DNA from: Paenibacillus sp. BIC5C1
GTDB lineage: Bacteria; Bacillota; Bacilli; Paenibacillales; Paenibacillaceae
Reading direction: 5' to 3'
NCBI RefSeq assembly: GCF_032399705.1
Contig: NZ_CP135922.1
Span: 620,001 to 684,000 of the forward strand
Length of the DNA: 64,000 nt
Shown: positions 16,269-26,233 of the stretch, piece after piece
Layout of the letters: the number at the start of each line of letters is the position of its first letter
Numbering within the stretch: position 1 is the first letter of the stretch
Translations under genes and position numbers: made by a program
Notes under the pieces: generated by a model
Seen by the model: only the letters and a program-made list of their open reading frames with translations
Told to the model about the DNA's origin: nothing
Database searches by the model: none

Positions 16269-18929
16269 TTACCTTCCGAACCGGCTAGTTACTGGAACCT
16301 TTCGGGTACCGGCCTCCATGGTGCCTGAACATAGCGGGCAGGGTGGAGGACCAGAGGTCGCCTTTTTGGATGACTTGGCAGAAGCACCATCCGGTTTCTG
16401 ACGAAGCCATGCTTTACAGGTGGAAGAACTGCACTTCCAGATCGCTACGGTCTCTGTACGTTCTGCACCCGAAGAATGGGACCCCGAACTGCTGGAGGAC
16501 GAAGTGGTCTGACTTATACCCGTGGTGCTGAACGCCGTGTGATTGCGAATCACCCCGCTGCCGCGCCGCTCACCGAGACGATCTTCTTCTCGTTCATCGA
16601 GTACTTCAAAATCACGCCGATCACTTTGACGGATTGCGCTGCGCTGATCTGCACCACGCTGAACTGGACTCACTGCATCCCGTCCCTGCGGCCGCGAACC
16701 TGAACGGGCGTATGCTACATTTCCATTTCTACTTTCATTGCCGTTAGCTTTACCATTCGTGTTCCCGTTACCCTTCCAGTTGCTGCTACCGCTGCCATAT
16801 GACGCGTGATTGCCAGTCGGGCCATCCTCGCGTATTTTGCGTTTGTCCGGTACCTCCATGCCGAAGGCCTCCAGCAGAAAGCGGGAAACGTCCGCCGGTT
16901 TTCCGTGATGACTGGCGGGAGAAGTGACGTATAAATACTGTTTGGCCCGCGTGATTGCGACATAGGCGAGTCTTCGCTCTTCTTCCAGTGCCATGTCGAG
17001 TTCGGCATCAGTCTGCTGCACCGTAAGAGCAGCCTTCTGGTCTTCAGGGATATCCTGCCGCAGTGCCGTGTTGTGAGGCACGATTCCTTCGCTGGCCCCG
17101 ATCCAGTATACACATGGGAATTCAAGTCCCTTGGCCCTGTGAATCGTCATTAGTTGGACTGCATCGCTGTCCTGTGAACGGCGCAGTGATTCCATCTCGC
17201 GGTGTCTGCGGGATAGTTCATCGGCGAATTGGATGAACTCTTCAACGGTCTCGAATTTTTTGGCCGCAGCCTCAAATTCGTCCAGTGTCTCCAGCATCGT
17301 TTCCTTATAATGGGTAAAGATGCTGGGATCACCGCTTTCCATATACTTGTCGTAAAACTGGCGGCGCATCTCCTGGATCGCGATCACCGGTTTCAGCTTT
17401 GTCAGTGATTTGATCAGCTTGATGCGTTCCTTGACCTGCTCCTGTTGAAAAGGCTTTAGCTTGTCCCATTTGGCGAGATGAATGAGCGGATATTTCTTCG
17501 CTTGCTGCTCTTCACTGCGTTGAATCCACTCCAGTCCTGCATCGCGGGAAACATAGAGAGGCCCAAGTGCACTCGGCAGAGCATCTACAGCACGTGGATT
17601 CAGGGACAAGCGCATATGATCCATCAGCGGTCGAATCAGTGACTGGTCGTAGAAGACCGGAGAAGCGCCGTGTTGTACAAACGGCACATCTTTCAACACA
17701 AGCTGCTCAAATATTGCCCGACTGCTGCTGGCAGTCCGGTGCAGTATCGCGATATCCCGATACGTATGCAGACCTTCCTCGACTTGCTGACACAACTGGT
17801 TAACAACCCAAGCTGCTTCTTCCTCGGCATTGGAGGGGGTTGCGAACCGGGGGGCATCTCCACGATGTCCGGCTGCGCGCAGCCGCTTGTCACGTCTTCG
17901 CTTGTTCCTGGCGACCAATTCACTGCCCAGTCCCAGGATACGCGCATCGCTGCGGTAGTTGATATCCAGCGTCACGATGCGTGCACCGGGGTAAACTTTA
18001 TCGAATTCCAAAATGGATTCCTGCCGTGCCCCATTAAACGTATAGATCGTCTGGTCATCGTCTCCCACAACCATCAGGTTGCGATGGGCGGCAGCCAGTT
18101 TTTGTACAATTTCATATTGCAGACTGTTCGTATCCTGGAACTCATCGACCATGATGTACTGAAAACGCTGCTGAAGCGGCCCCAGTACAGCAGGATCACG
18201 AAGCAGAGCGGCAGCTCGCAGCAAAATATCATCAAAATCCATTTTGTTGCGATCCCGTTTCCAGGCTTCATAACCAAGGAGAACACGTTTGGCATCCCGT
18301 TCCTCCTGTGATTTCTCGGGAAGATCGCTCGTCTCTGAGCCTTGCATTTTCCAAGCGGACAGCATAGCCAGCAGACTCTCAGGCTGAAAAGCCTCACTCA
18401 TGCCACTCTGACGCAGAAGCATCTTAAGCACCGTATGCTGCGCACGGGACTCACCAAAAATTTCCTCCTGCACGCCGTAATGACGCAGCAGCGTCAGCGC
18501 AAACGAGTGGAATGTACGGGCCTGCACCGCTCGTGCGGCTGCGGGACGAATACCAGGCAGCGATGCAATGCGGTCCTTCATCTCCGTGGCAGCTTTGTTC
18601 GTGAACGTCACCAGCAGGATGCTTCCCGCGTGAGCACCACTAACCTCCATCAGGTAGCCGGCACGTGCAGCCAGTACGGTTGTTTTGCCGCAGCCAGCTC
18701 CTGCGAGAGTCAGCAGGGGTCCTTTGCCGTGGCGAACCGCTGAGATTTGGGGTCCGTTCAGACGGATGCCTACCTCTTCCAGAGAGCGGAAATAAGGCGC
18801 ATCCCGTTCATCGCTGGCCACGAGCTGCCTACTGGTCTCCAGCGGAGCTGAAGGGGACTGGGGCAGGGATGCTGCCGGGGTAACCCCGAGCGGACGGGGG
18901 TAAAACGTTGAGTTCGGACTTAACATCAT
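16269..18929 (-). CDS. yjcD: UvrD/Rep-type superfamily 1 DNA helicase (YjcD-like)
   Basis: An 886-residue 3'-5' SF1A helicase. The Q motif is LNGPQISAV (Q61) and Walker A is GAGCGKT near 77-83. TFTNKAA (motif Ia), VDEFQDTN (motif II), GDDDQTIYTFNGA (motif III), YRS (motif IV), TIHRAKGLEF (motif V) and VAITRAK (motif VI) follow in order. After the motor come about 130 low-complexity residues rich in Gly, Asn and Ser, then a possible zinc ribbon (KCSSSTCKAW..CPLCSG). GAGGTGG precedes the start. It is longer than B. subtilis YjcD because of the tail. A role in DNA repair or recombination is inferred from the family. Confidence 0.9.
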   Translation of the reverse strand: MMLSPNSTFYPRPLGVTPAASLPQSPSAPLETSRQLVASDERDAPYFRSLEEVGIRLNGPQISAVRHGKGPLLTLAGAGCGKTTVLAARAGYLMEVSGAHAGSILLVTFTNKAATEMKDRIASLPGIRPAAARAVQARTFHSFALTLLRHYGVQEEIFGESRAQHTVLKMLLRQSGMSEAFQPESLLAMLSAWKMQGSETSDLPEKSQEERDAKRVLLGYEAWKRDRNKMDFDDILLRAAALLRDPAVLGPLQQRFQYIMVDEFQDTNSLQYEIVQKLAAAHRNLMVVGDDDQTIYTFNGARQESILEFDKVYPGARIVTLDINYRSDARILGLGSELVARNKRRRDKRLRAAGHRGDAPRFATPSNAEEEAAWVVNQLCQQVEEGLHTYRDIAILHRTASSSRAIFEQLVLKDVPFVQHGASPVFYDQSLIRPLMDHMRLSLNPRAVDALPSALGPLYVSRDAGLEWIQRSEEQQAKKYPLIHLAKWDKLKPFQQEQVKERIKLIKSLTKLKPVIAIQEMRRQFYDKYMESGDPSIFTHYKETMLETLDEFEAAAKKFETVEEFIQFADELSRRHREMESLRRSQDSDAVQLMTIHRAKGLEFPCVYWIGASEGIVPHNTALRQDIPEDQKAALTVQQTDAELDMALEEERRLAYVAITRAKQYLYVTSPASHHGKPADVSRFLLEAFGMEVPDKRKIREDGPTGNHASYGSGSSNWKGNGNTNGKANGNESRNGNVAYARSGSRPQGRDAVSPVQRGADQRSAIRQSDRRDFEVLDEREEDRLGERRGSGVIRNHTAFSTTGISQTTSSSSSSGSHSSGAERTETVAIWKCSSSTCKAWLRQKPDGASAKSSKKATSGPPPCPLCSGTMEAGTRKVPVTSRFGR

Positions 18930-19274
18930 TCATCCACCTCTATATGCATTCAGGGATAGGACTATCCCGGCTTAAAAGTAATTCATTTGCCCTTTTCACA
19001 ATCGCATTGTAAATTGGTATGATAGGGATAACCGCCCAATTAGGCGGATCAGCAGGGCCAAAGCTTCATTATACCCGAACGTATGGTCCTGACGAAAGCC
19101 CCCGAATTCATCCAGCATCGGCAGAAAACGGGCATTCACGCGAGATTTCGCAACTTTTTGGCATGATATCGTATAAGTTATATACTATAAAAAAATCAAA
19201 TGAAAATGAGTTTTGGAACAAATGGGTGTTGAATCAAAAGATTCAACTTCTGACGGGACAGAGGAGGAGAAGTC
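18930..19274. other. Intergenic region with possible promoter and leader structure
   Basis: A plausible sigma-A pair (TTCACA, 18 bases, TATGAT at about 19018) points right. It is followed by CCGCC..GGCGG and by several small complementary blocks up to about 19160. The stretch 19020-19160 is more GC-rich than its surroundings and has no gene. I could not match it to a known riboswitch or RNA family. The 5' end also holds the divergent helicase start. Confidence 0.35.
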
Positions 19275-20066
19275 ATGAAACTGCTTCAACGGATTAAGAA
19301 CGGAGCAAACAAAGCAACAGAGCGTGCCCAGCACGCCGTTGAAATCGGAAAAATAAATAATCAGATTGTGGGCTTGCAGCAGGAACAGGAAGTCCATTTT
19401 ACAGATATGGGTCGTATCTTCTATGAAGGTTATCGCGCACAGGACATGACGCGTGCCGAAAAAGAGATGGTGGATCTATCGGGGCTGTGCGATGAATTGC
19501 AGGATGAGATCGATGGACTGCGCAACAAGATTGCACAACTCAAAAATGAGCGCTTATGCGAGTGTGGTCACGTCGCTTCACTGGATGCCAACTTCTGTCC
19601 GAAATGCGGACGCAAGCTGGGTGAATTCAAACCCGCAGCAGCATCTGTAGGGGCGACAAACCCTGCGAGACAGGAAGCAGCCGTGGCCCAAAGCCCGGAG
19701 CGACCAATCTATGATGCGCCAGTTGAAGAGGAACTGGAGGAAGCTGAGCCGTATCACACAGTAATTCCGTCCATTGCGGACCTGGAGACCGAATCCGAGT
19801 ATAACAGTACGGAATTTACTCAAGAGGAAAAGGAAGCATTCGATGCCGAGTGGGAACGTCGTCGGGATGAAGAAATGCAACGGGAGCGTGAGCGCCAGCA
19901 GGAACTGGATGAGCGTATTCGGTACTGGAAAGAAAATAATCCGATCGTGAATACGGTGGACGTACAGACCGAAGTGCCGCGCGAAATGGTGAATTGTCAG
20001 ATTTGTGCAGCAGAGCTGCCTAAAGGTTCGAAATGGTGCCCACGCTGCGGAGCAGAACAGATCTGA
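19275..20066 (+). CDS. Coiled-coil protein with two zinc ribbons
   Basis: A 263-residue cytoplasmic protein. Residues ~1-95 are strongly helical and coiled-coil-like (GLQQEQEVHFTDMGRIFYEGYRA.., ELQDEIDGLRNKIAQLKNE). Then comes a zinc ribbon (CECGH..FCPKCGRK), a long acidic linker with RRRDEEMQRERERQQELDERI, and a C-terminal zinc ribbon (CQICAAELPKGSKWCPRCG). GAGGAGGAGAAGTC precedes the ATG. Double zinc-ribbon proteins of this kind occur widely in Firmicutes without assigned function. The TrmB-type regulator follows 68 bases downstream. Confidence 0.8.
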   Translation: MKLLQRIKNGANKATERAQHAVEIGKINNQIVGLQQEQEVHFTDMGRIFYEGYRAQDMTRAEKEMVDLSGLCDELQDEIDGLRNKIAQLKNERLCECGHVASLDANFCPKCGRKLGEFKPAAASVGATNPARQEAAVAQSPERPIYDAPVEEELEEAEPYHTVIPSIADLETESEYNSTEFTQEEKEAFDAEWERRRDEEMQRERERQQELDERIRYWKENNPIVNTVDVQTEVPREMVNCQICAAELPKGSKWCPRCGAEQI

Positions 20067-20134
20067 TGCAGTAGATGCGCTGCCGTATCATTGTGTGGCA
20101 GTGCTGGTTGCTTACAGCATGGGGGGACGGGAAT

Positions 20135-20926
20135 ATGGACCAACTGCTGCATCATTTGCGTCATCTGGGGTTTACCGAGATGGAATCTAAAATTATGGTG
20201 GAACTCGCTCGTCAAGGCTCGGCCTCGGGATATGAGGTTGCAAAAAGGCTGGGTGTGTCCCGTTCCAATGTATATGCCACCCTGCAACGGCTGGAACAGC
20301 GGGGATTCCTGCGTTGCAGCGCAGGCGAGCCTGCGAAATACAGTGTCTTGAAGCCTGAGGAGATGACAAGCATGATCTCCGGTCAGATGCGTGCATCTCT
20401 TGAATATGTGCAGAGCAGCATGCCGCAGCATGAGCCGGAGAAGCCGGTCTTTTACAACATTGAAGGCGACAAAAATGTATTTGAGAATCTAAGCCGTGAA
20501 CTGGCTGAGTCCAAACATGAGATTGTGGTGGACGTGTGGCGTGAGGAAGCGGAATTGTTGCGTGCCGACTTGCAGCGTGCTGAAGACAGAGGCGTGCGCC
20601 TGTTATGGTCATGTGATGGTGGAGAGGGGATTATGGATCAGCCCGCTCCTTGGCCTGGTTTGCCTTCATACGGAGCAGGTAATGGCCGAAAGTTCTCTTT
20701 AGTGGTAGATCGTCGTTGGTGCATGTTAGGGATGCGCGGGGAATCTTGCGCCACTCAAGCGATGGTAACAGAACATCCGGTCATGACCGGACTGCTGTTG
20801 AATCATTTTGCTCAGGAATTGGTGTTGTATGAACTGGAGCAGGACATGGGGGAGGAACTGGAGTCACGGTACGGGCCTCGATACCAAAACCTCTCGGCAC
20901 GTTATTGGTCAGTACCTTCAGAGTGA
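20135..20926 (+). CDS. TrmB-family transcriptional regulator
   Basis: A 263-residue regulator. The N-terminal winged helix is typical of TrmB: HLRHLGFTEMESKIMVELARQGSASGYEVAKRLGVSRSNVYATLQRLEQRGFL. The C-terminal half (KPVFYNIEGDKNVFENLSRELAESKHEIVVDVW) resembles the PLD-like effector domain of TrmB proteins, which in archaea binds sugars. ATG 20135 follows GGGGGGACGGGAAT; the frame is open to 20075 without a better start. The target genes are unknown; the zinc-ribbon gene just upstream is a candidate operon partner. Confidence 0.85.
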   Translation: MDQLLHHLRHLGFTEMESKIMVELARQGSASGYEVAKRLGVSRSNVYATLQRLEQRGFLRCSAGEPAKYSVLKPEEMTSMISGQMRASLEYVQSSMPQHEPEKPVFYNIEGDKNVFENLSRELAESKHEIVVDVWREEAELLRADLQRAEDRGVRLLWSCDGGEGIMDQPAPWPGLPSYGAGNGRKFSLVVDRRWCMLGMRGESCATQAMVTEHPVMTGLLLNHFAQELVLYELEQDMGEELESRYGPRYQNLSARYWSVPSE

Positions 20927-21119
20927 GTATGAACTCCAAAATACATGCTTAAAGGAAGCAGGCGTTGCCATGAGGCAGACGCCTCTTCATGTTAGTTAAC
21001 AGAAGCAGTGATGTTCATCACAGCAAATGTTCCCTGTTGAGCTAATGTAATAGGGTATGAATTCATGCTATTTTTGAGAAAATGAAGCTATGAACGTAAC
21101 TTTATCCTAGGCAAATTGG

Positions 21120-21803
21120 TTAGTTTTTGGGCAAGTGAACTAACGCTTCAAGTACATCAATATAATATTCCGTACCGTGTGGCACGAACTCGGCTGCTCT
21201 AATCTCGCGCATGTGACGTGTTTGAACGGGGAGAGGAACAGAATTACTATTTGCCTGATCCGCTGGGTCGGACGCTGGCTGAGCGGCTTGCACACCTGCG
21301 GCTTGAATCACATGGATTTCGCCACGGAACAAGGCAATCAGGCCATCCAAAGGCACTTCGTAGAGGCTGTCGACTTCGCTTGCCTGCAAGGTATAGGCTT
21401 CGAGAGGCTGGTTCAAGCACAGTCCAAAAACAGAGCTGAATTCCCGATCGATAAAAGGTACACCACGAACCTGCCCTTCAAGTTGCTGTCTTGCCGTCAA
21501 CAGGTAGGTCAGCGTTTCAAAAGGCGCTTGTACCCCGAGTTCTTCCTCGAGCTCACGACTGGCTTCATGCAGCTGTTCGCCAGCTGTGAGGTGTCCTGCT
21601 GCGGTAATGTCGTAACATCCGGGGAAGGTATCCTTGATATCCCGTCTTCGTTGAAATAGAACCAACCGCTGTGAGCCTTCGTCTCGCACGATCCAGCAGT
21701 GGAATGAACAGTGCCAGAATCCCTTGGCATGGACCACGCTGCGCAGCTCTGTACCTATCCAATTTTGCTGATCGTCGTAAATGTCGAAACGTTCTGGGGT
21801 CAT
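21120..21803 (-). CDS. NUDIX hydrolase
   Basis: A 227-residue NUDIX enzyme. The box is complete: GHLTAGEQLHEASRELEEELG fits GX5EX7REUXEEXGU. The N-terminus (ERFDIYDDQQNWIGTELRSVVHAKGFWHCSFHCWIV) resembles the isopentenyl-diphosphate isomerase-like NUDIX subfamily. That subfamily also contains ordinary pyrophosphatases, so the substrate is unknown. I start at ATG 21803 because AAGGAGATACGTATC precedes it. An Ala/Gln-rich insertion occurs near residues 175-195. Confidence 0.85.
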   Translation of the reverse strand: MTPERFDIYDDQQNWIGTELRSVVHAKGFWHCSFHCWIVRDEGSQRLVLFQRRRDIKDTFPGCYDITAAGHLTAGEQLHEASRELEEELGVQAPFETLTYLLTARQQLEGQVRGVPFIDREFSSVFGLCLNQPLEAYTLQASEVDSLYEVPLDGLIALFRGEIHVIQAAGVQAAQPASDPADQANSNSVPLPVQTRHMREIRAAEFVPHGTEYYIDVLEALVHLPKN

Positions 21804-21882
21804 GATACGTATCTCCTTATATAGCAAGTTTTAAAGTTCAAAATTTCACAAAGTATGTTTTAAACGAAAGGGGAACCATCTT

Positions 21883-22185
21883 ATGGAATGCATTGTACAC
21901 TTTCAGGTCATTTATCCGCAACCTCAGGAACGTAAAAGTCTGAGAGGTCTTATATTTGTTGGACAGGGTCAGGAACCGGCGAATAGCCAGCTAACCACGA
22001 TGTTTAAGGATATGGGATTCAACGTACGTTTGGAAGACGAGAGCCAATTGTTGTTCAAACCTGTGGATGCGTCGATGAATTTTGATTATATCCGGGTAAC
22101 AGAGCTTGATACCGGGGAAGAGGTTTATAAGGAAGATCGGGATTTGAAGTCGATTTTGGAACACTTGTTGCCGCGTCGATTCTAG
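21883..22185 (+). CDS. Small protein of unknown function
   Basis: A 100-residue soluble protein with an excellent start (GAAAGGGGAACCATCTT before ATG). It has no signal peptide or membrane segment. The pattern MECIVHFQVIYPQPQERKSLRGLIFVGQG..FDYIRVTELDTGEEVYKEDRDLKSILEHLL suggests an alpha/beta fold. I do not recognise a family. It is transcribed away from the NUDIX gene and closed by a hairpin at 22252-22282. Confidence 0.65.
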   Translation: MECIVHFQVIYPQPQERKSLRGLIFVGQGQEPANSQLTTMFKDMGFNVRLEDESQLLFKPVDASMNFDYIRVTELDTGEEVYKEDRDLKSILEHLLPRRF

Positions 22186-22251
22186 TTTGTAAGCATGGTG
22201 AGCGTGAGATAACAATGACAGTAGAGCAACATACCCTGCTTGTGAGATAAA

Positions 22252-22282
22252 GAAAGGCCCCACCTTTACGGTGAGACCTTTC
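22252..22282. terminator. Stem-loop, probable terminator
   Basis: GAAAGG-C-CACC pairs with GGTG-G-CCTTTC around a short loop. The T-run is poor on both strands, so termination is likely but not certain. Confidence 0.5.
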
Positions 22283-22471
22283 ATGTGGGAGCCGATTTGA
22301 TTCCACCCGCCCCGTGCGGGATTGCAACAACACGGATGAAGAAGCATGACGGACAGATCGAGCAGGAGTTCTTTTACATAAACCTTTATATATTCACAAT
22401 TATCCGCTACTGTTCTCTATACAGAGTTTGGGTACACTTTAAATTATGATGAACTTGAAGCATGGAATCGA

Positions 22472-22966
22472 TTAAGCTGTTGCTCCGCTACCTTCTGCTT
22501 CCAGCTGTGAAGTACAGTGCGAACAGCGAGTAGCTGCAGCCGGAATTTCGGACAGACAGTATTTGCAAGCCTTGGTCGTTTTTTGCGGCTCGGGCTTTTT
22601 GTGTTCTTTGCTTTTGATGTAATTGATACCCTTCACCAACATGAAAATACAGAAAGCGACGATGAGAAAATCAATCATCACGTTGATAAACTGCCCATAG
22701 GCAATCACCGTAGCGCCAGCCTCATTGGCTTGAGCAAGAGTTGTGATCTCCTGTCCACTGGCTGTTTTCATATCCCGATCCAAATTAATGATCTTCTGAC
22801 TGAAATCAATGCCTCCAAGCAGTTTACCTACCGGTGGCATGATAATATCATTCACGAGGGACGTGACAATTTTACCAAAAGCAGCCCCGATAATAACACC
22901 GACCGCCAGATCAATGACGTTGCCACGTACAGCAAATTCTTTAAATTCCTTTAGTACGCCTTTCAT
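22472..22966 (-). CDS. mscL: Large-conductance mechanosensitive channel with C-terminal zinc ribbon
   Basis: A 164-residue MscL, the membrane-tension-gated emergency pore used in osmotic downshock. TM1 is [29 protein letters not shown], including the Gly/Ala-packed gate, and TM2 is [20 protein letters not shown]. Beyond the usual helix the protein ends with [19 protein letters not shown], two CxxC knuckles forming a probable zinc ribbon, absent from E. coli MscL. AAGGAG lies 10 bases before the ATG. Single gene. Confidence 0.95.
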   Translation of the reverse strand: MKGVLKEFKEFAVRGNVIDLAVGVIIGAAFGKIVTSLVNDIIMPPVGKLLGGIDFSQKIINLDRDMKTASGQEITTLAQANEAGATVIAYGQFINVMIDFLIVAFCIFMLVKGINYIKSKEHKKPEPQKTTKACKYCLSEIPAAATRCSHCTSQLEAEGSGATA

Positions 22967-23253
22967 GTCTGCAAATCTCCTTTACCTAATAAATTCATAA
23001 TACAGGCGGCGTTTCCATCGATTCTCCGTTCGGACACGCGCTTCCGTTCTCATATTGTACATAAAAATACCGCAGCAATCATCCCTTTAATGCAAATTAA
23101 GACAAGTTTCCGCAACTTCCATGAAAATACTTCTTTATTTCACGCCGCCGATTCGGTATACTTCTAACATTATCAGTTCCGTTCATACTTTTATATTCAG
23201 GTTCGCGATCATACATTGTAACGAATCATGGAGCTTTAAAAATTTAATATGCC

Positions 23254-23322
23254 GACTCGTATATGTGCAGGAATAGGCCTGCATGTTTCTACCCGATCAC
23301 CGGAATGATCGGACTACGGGAA
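23254..23322 (+). promoter_or_regulatory. Purine (guanine-class) riboswitch aptamer before xpt
   Basis: The layout fits the purine aptamer: P1 CTCGTA (23256-23261) with TACGGG (23315-23320), J1/2 TATATG, P2 TGCAG/CTGCA, J2/3 GTTTCTACC, P3 CGATCA/TGATCG and J3/1 GACTA. The loops contain the kissing GG and CC. The ligand-reading base in GGACTA is C, as in guanine rather than adenine switches. It lies upstream of xpt-pbuX, classic guanine regulon genes. Both loops appear one base shorter than in the B. subtilis xpt aptamer. Confidence 0.9.
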
Positions 23323-23415
23323 AGATCCTGCAACGTTGTTAAGGTATGGAGAGAGATGATTATCGGACATTGTGTCTGAAAAAGGATGTTCAGGTAGCTT
23401 CATATCCCTTCTTGA

Positions 23416-24225
<810 letters not shown>

Positions 24226-24226
24226 T

Positions 24227-25588
24227 ATGGCACGCGAACGTATTTTTCAGCGGCATCGGCATCCGATCAAAACGTTCTCGCTTGGTCTTCAGCACGTGCT
24301 GGCGATGTATGCAGGAGCTGTCGTTGTACCGATTATTGTAAGCAAGGCCCTTGGTTTTACAACGGAGCAGTTGACTTATCTGATTGCGATTGACCTGCTC
24401 GCCTGTGGTGTGGCAACACTGCTTCAGGTATGGGGCAATCGTTTCTTCGGAGTGGGGCTGCCCGTCATGCTTGGTTGTGCATTCCAGGCTGTATCACCGA
24501 TGATCTTAATTGGGATGAAGAGCGGCGTGTCTGCCATTTATGGTGCGATTATTGCGTCAGGGATATTTGTTGTATTGTTCTCGGGCATTTTTGGCAAATT
24601 GATTCGGCTCTTTCCGCCAGTCGTCACTGGATCAGTAGTAACCATTATTGGTCTGACCCTGATTCCGGTTGCGTTCAACGATCTCGGTGGCGGTCAGGGC
24701 GCAGAGGACTTTGGCAGTGGGGTTCATCTTCTGCTCGGATTCGGTGTATTGGTGTTCATCATTCTGATGACACGGTTCACGACAGGATTCGTTCGTTCCA
24801 TCTCGGTGCTGATCGGCCTTCTCGTGGGCACAGTGGCAGCAGGGCTTATGGGTGAAGTGAACTTTGCCCCCATTCGTGAAGCAAGCTGGTTCCATGTCGT
24901 GCAGCCGTTCTACTTTGGTACGCCGACGTTTGAGATTGTGCCGATTCTGACTATGATTTTGGTGGCGATTGTCAGCGTAGCTGAATCCACTGGTGTATTT
25001 ATGGCTCTCGGCAAAATCTTGGATAAAGACTTGTCTTCCAAAGATCTGGCCCGTGGCTATCGTGCAGAAGGTTTGGCGATTGTGCTGGGTGGTATCTTCA
25101 ACTCATTCCCTTACACGACCTATTCACAAAACGTAGGGCTTGTACAGATGACTCGTGTCAAAACGCGTGATGTAATCGTTGTAGCGGGTGGACTACTTGT
25201 GGTCATCGGCTTTGTACCGAAAATTGCTGCATTGGCACAGCTTGTTCCAGGTTCTGTTCTTGGCGGGGCCATGGTTGCTTTGTTCGGTATGGTGGTATCG
25301 TCTGGTATTCGTATTCTGGGCAGCCAGGTTGATCTGAACCGTCATGAGAACCTGTTCATCATCGCCTGCTCTGTAGGCATGGGGCTGGGTGTAACGGTTG
25401 TGCCTCAATTGTTCGCAGGTGCGCCGGACTGGGCACAGATTATGCTCGGTAATGGAATCATTGCAGGTAGTTTTACGGCCATTTTCATGAATTTGCTGTT
25501 TAATGGTCTGGGTACTCAAGCAACGGCTGACAAAATGGCTGAACGTCAAGCGGATGTGATCCTTGGAGATAACGGCAAGTCGGCGTAA
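24227..25588 (+). CDS. pbuX: Xanthine/purine permease (NCS2 family)
   Basis: A 453-residue NCS2 (UraA/PbuX) nucleobase symporter with 12-14 membrane segments. Family landmarks are the N-terminal LGLQHVLAMYAGAVVVPII, the QVWGNRFFGVGLPVMLGCAFQAVSPMI segment, and the transport motif AVSVAESTG (seen as IVSVAESTGVFMALG). The ATG lies 1 base after the xpt stop; its AGGAGG is inside the end of xpt. Operon context identifies xanthine as the likely substrate. Its terminator, about 190 bases downstream, is split by an insertion sequence. Confidence 0.93.
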   Translation: MARERIFQRHRHPIKTFSLGLQHVLAMYAGAVVVPIIVSKALGFTTEQLTYLIAIDLLACGVATLLQVWGNRFFGVGLPVMLGCAFQAVSPMILIGMKSGVSAIYGAIIASGIFVVLFSGIFGKLIRLFPPVVTGSVVTIIGLTLIPVAFNDLGGGQGAEDFGSGVHLLLGFGVLVFIILMTRFTTGFVRSISVLIGLLVGTVAAGLMGEVNFAPIREASWFHVVQPFYFGTPTFEIVPILTMILVAIVSVAESTGVFMALGKILDKDLSSKDLARGYRAEGLAIVLGGIFNSFPYTTYSQNVGLVQMTRVKTRDVIVVAGGLLVVIGFVPKIAALAQLVPGSVLGGAMVALFGMVVSSGIRILGSQVDLNRHENLFIIACSVGMGLGVTVVPQLFAGAPDWAQIMLGNGIIAGSFTAIFMNLLFNGLGTQATADKMAERQADVILGDNGKSA

Positions 25589-25771
25589 AAAGTACTACAT
25601 CGTCGTTGTTATTACCCGACACCTTCAACATGTATATTATGTTAACTTTAAATTCCTCATGGATTGAATAATAAATGTTGTGAATAAAAAAGTTAAACAG
25701 CCTGAACTATTCAGGGGATGAATCATCTATCCAGTGAATCGTTATTGAAGACATAATAAATGAAATAAATG

Positions 25772-25796
25772 AAACACCGGAGACCTTGCTCGTTAG
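25772..25796 (+). terminator. Left arm of a terminator split by the IS3-family element
   Basis: AACACCGGA-GA-CCTTGCTC with loop start GTTAG is the 5' arm of a hairpin whose 3' arm now begins at 27098. Rejoined, the arms give 9 + 7 paired bases and a T-run. It probably ended the xpt-pbuX transcript. Confidence 0.7.
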
Positions 25797-25880
25797 TGGT
25801 ATTATCCCCTTTAAGTAGACACTTAAAAAAACCTTCATGTTATCATGAGGGTTCAAGTGACACTTGGAGGGGATATTTTT

Positions 25881-26201
25881 ATGGCCAAAAAAGGACAAAC
25901 ATTTCAGACGTATACCGAAGAGTTTAAATTGAATGCAGTTAGATCCTATGTCGAAGGTTCTTCAAGTTACAAAGTGGTCGCTGATCGCGAAGGAATTCGA
26001 AACTGTTCACAACTGAAGGTGTGGGTAAAAAAATGGAAAAACGGGGAAGTGTTTGATGAGCGAAAAAACAATGTTCCGAATCCAATGAAAGGACGTCCTC
26101 GTACTGCCTTTAGCAGTGTAGAAGAAGAACGGGATTACCTTCAAGCACAGGTGGATTATTTAAAAAAGCGGTATCCAAATCTAGTAAAGGAGAAGCGCTG
26201 A
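25881..26201 (+). CDS. IS3-family transposase OrfA
   Basis: A 106-residue helix-turn-helix protein that binds the element ends (TEEFKLNAVRSYVEGSSSYKVVADREGIRNCSQLKVWVKKW), followed by a leucine-zipper-like segment (VEEERDYLQAQVDYLKKR). GGAGGGG lies 9 bases before ATG 25881. A slippery AAAAAAG at 26162-26168 is phased as A-AAA-AAG, the standard signal for -1 frameshifting. The -1 frame is open from there into orfB, so an OrfAB fusion is the likely active transposase. Confidence 0.9.
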   Translation: MAKKGQTFQTYTEEFKLNAVRSYVEGSSSYKVVADREGIRNCSQLKVWVKKWKNGEVFDERKNNVPNPMKGRPRTAFSSVEEERDYLQAQVDYLKKRYPNLVKEKR

Positions 26202-26233
26202 GCCAACGGGAGAACTACGATATCATAGACGAA

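Noticed and set aside
23205..23240. Possible third copy of the dispersed repeat (TGTAACGAATCA)
   Set aside because: Only about a dozen bases match and the rest of the repeat is missing; chance similarity is likely.
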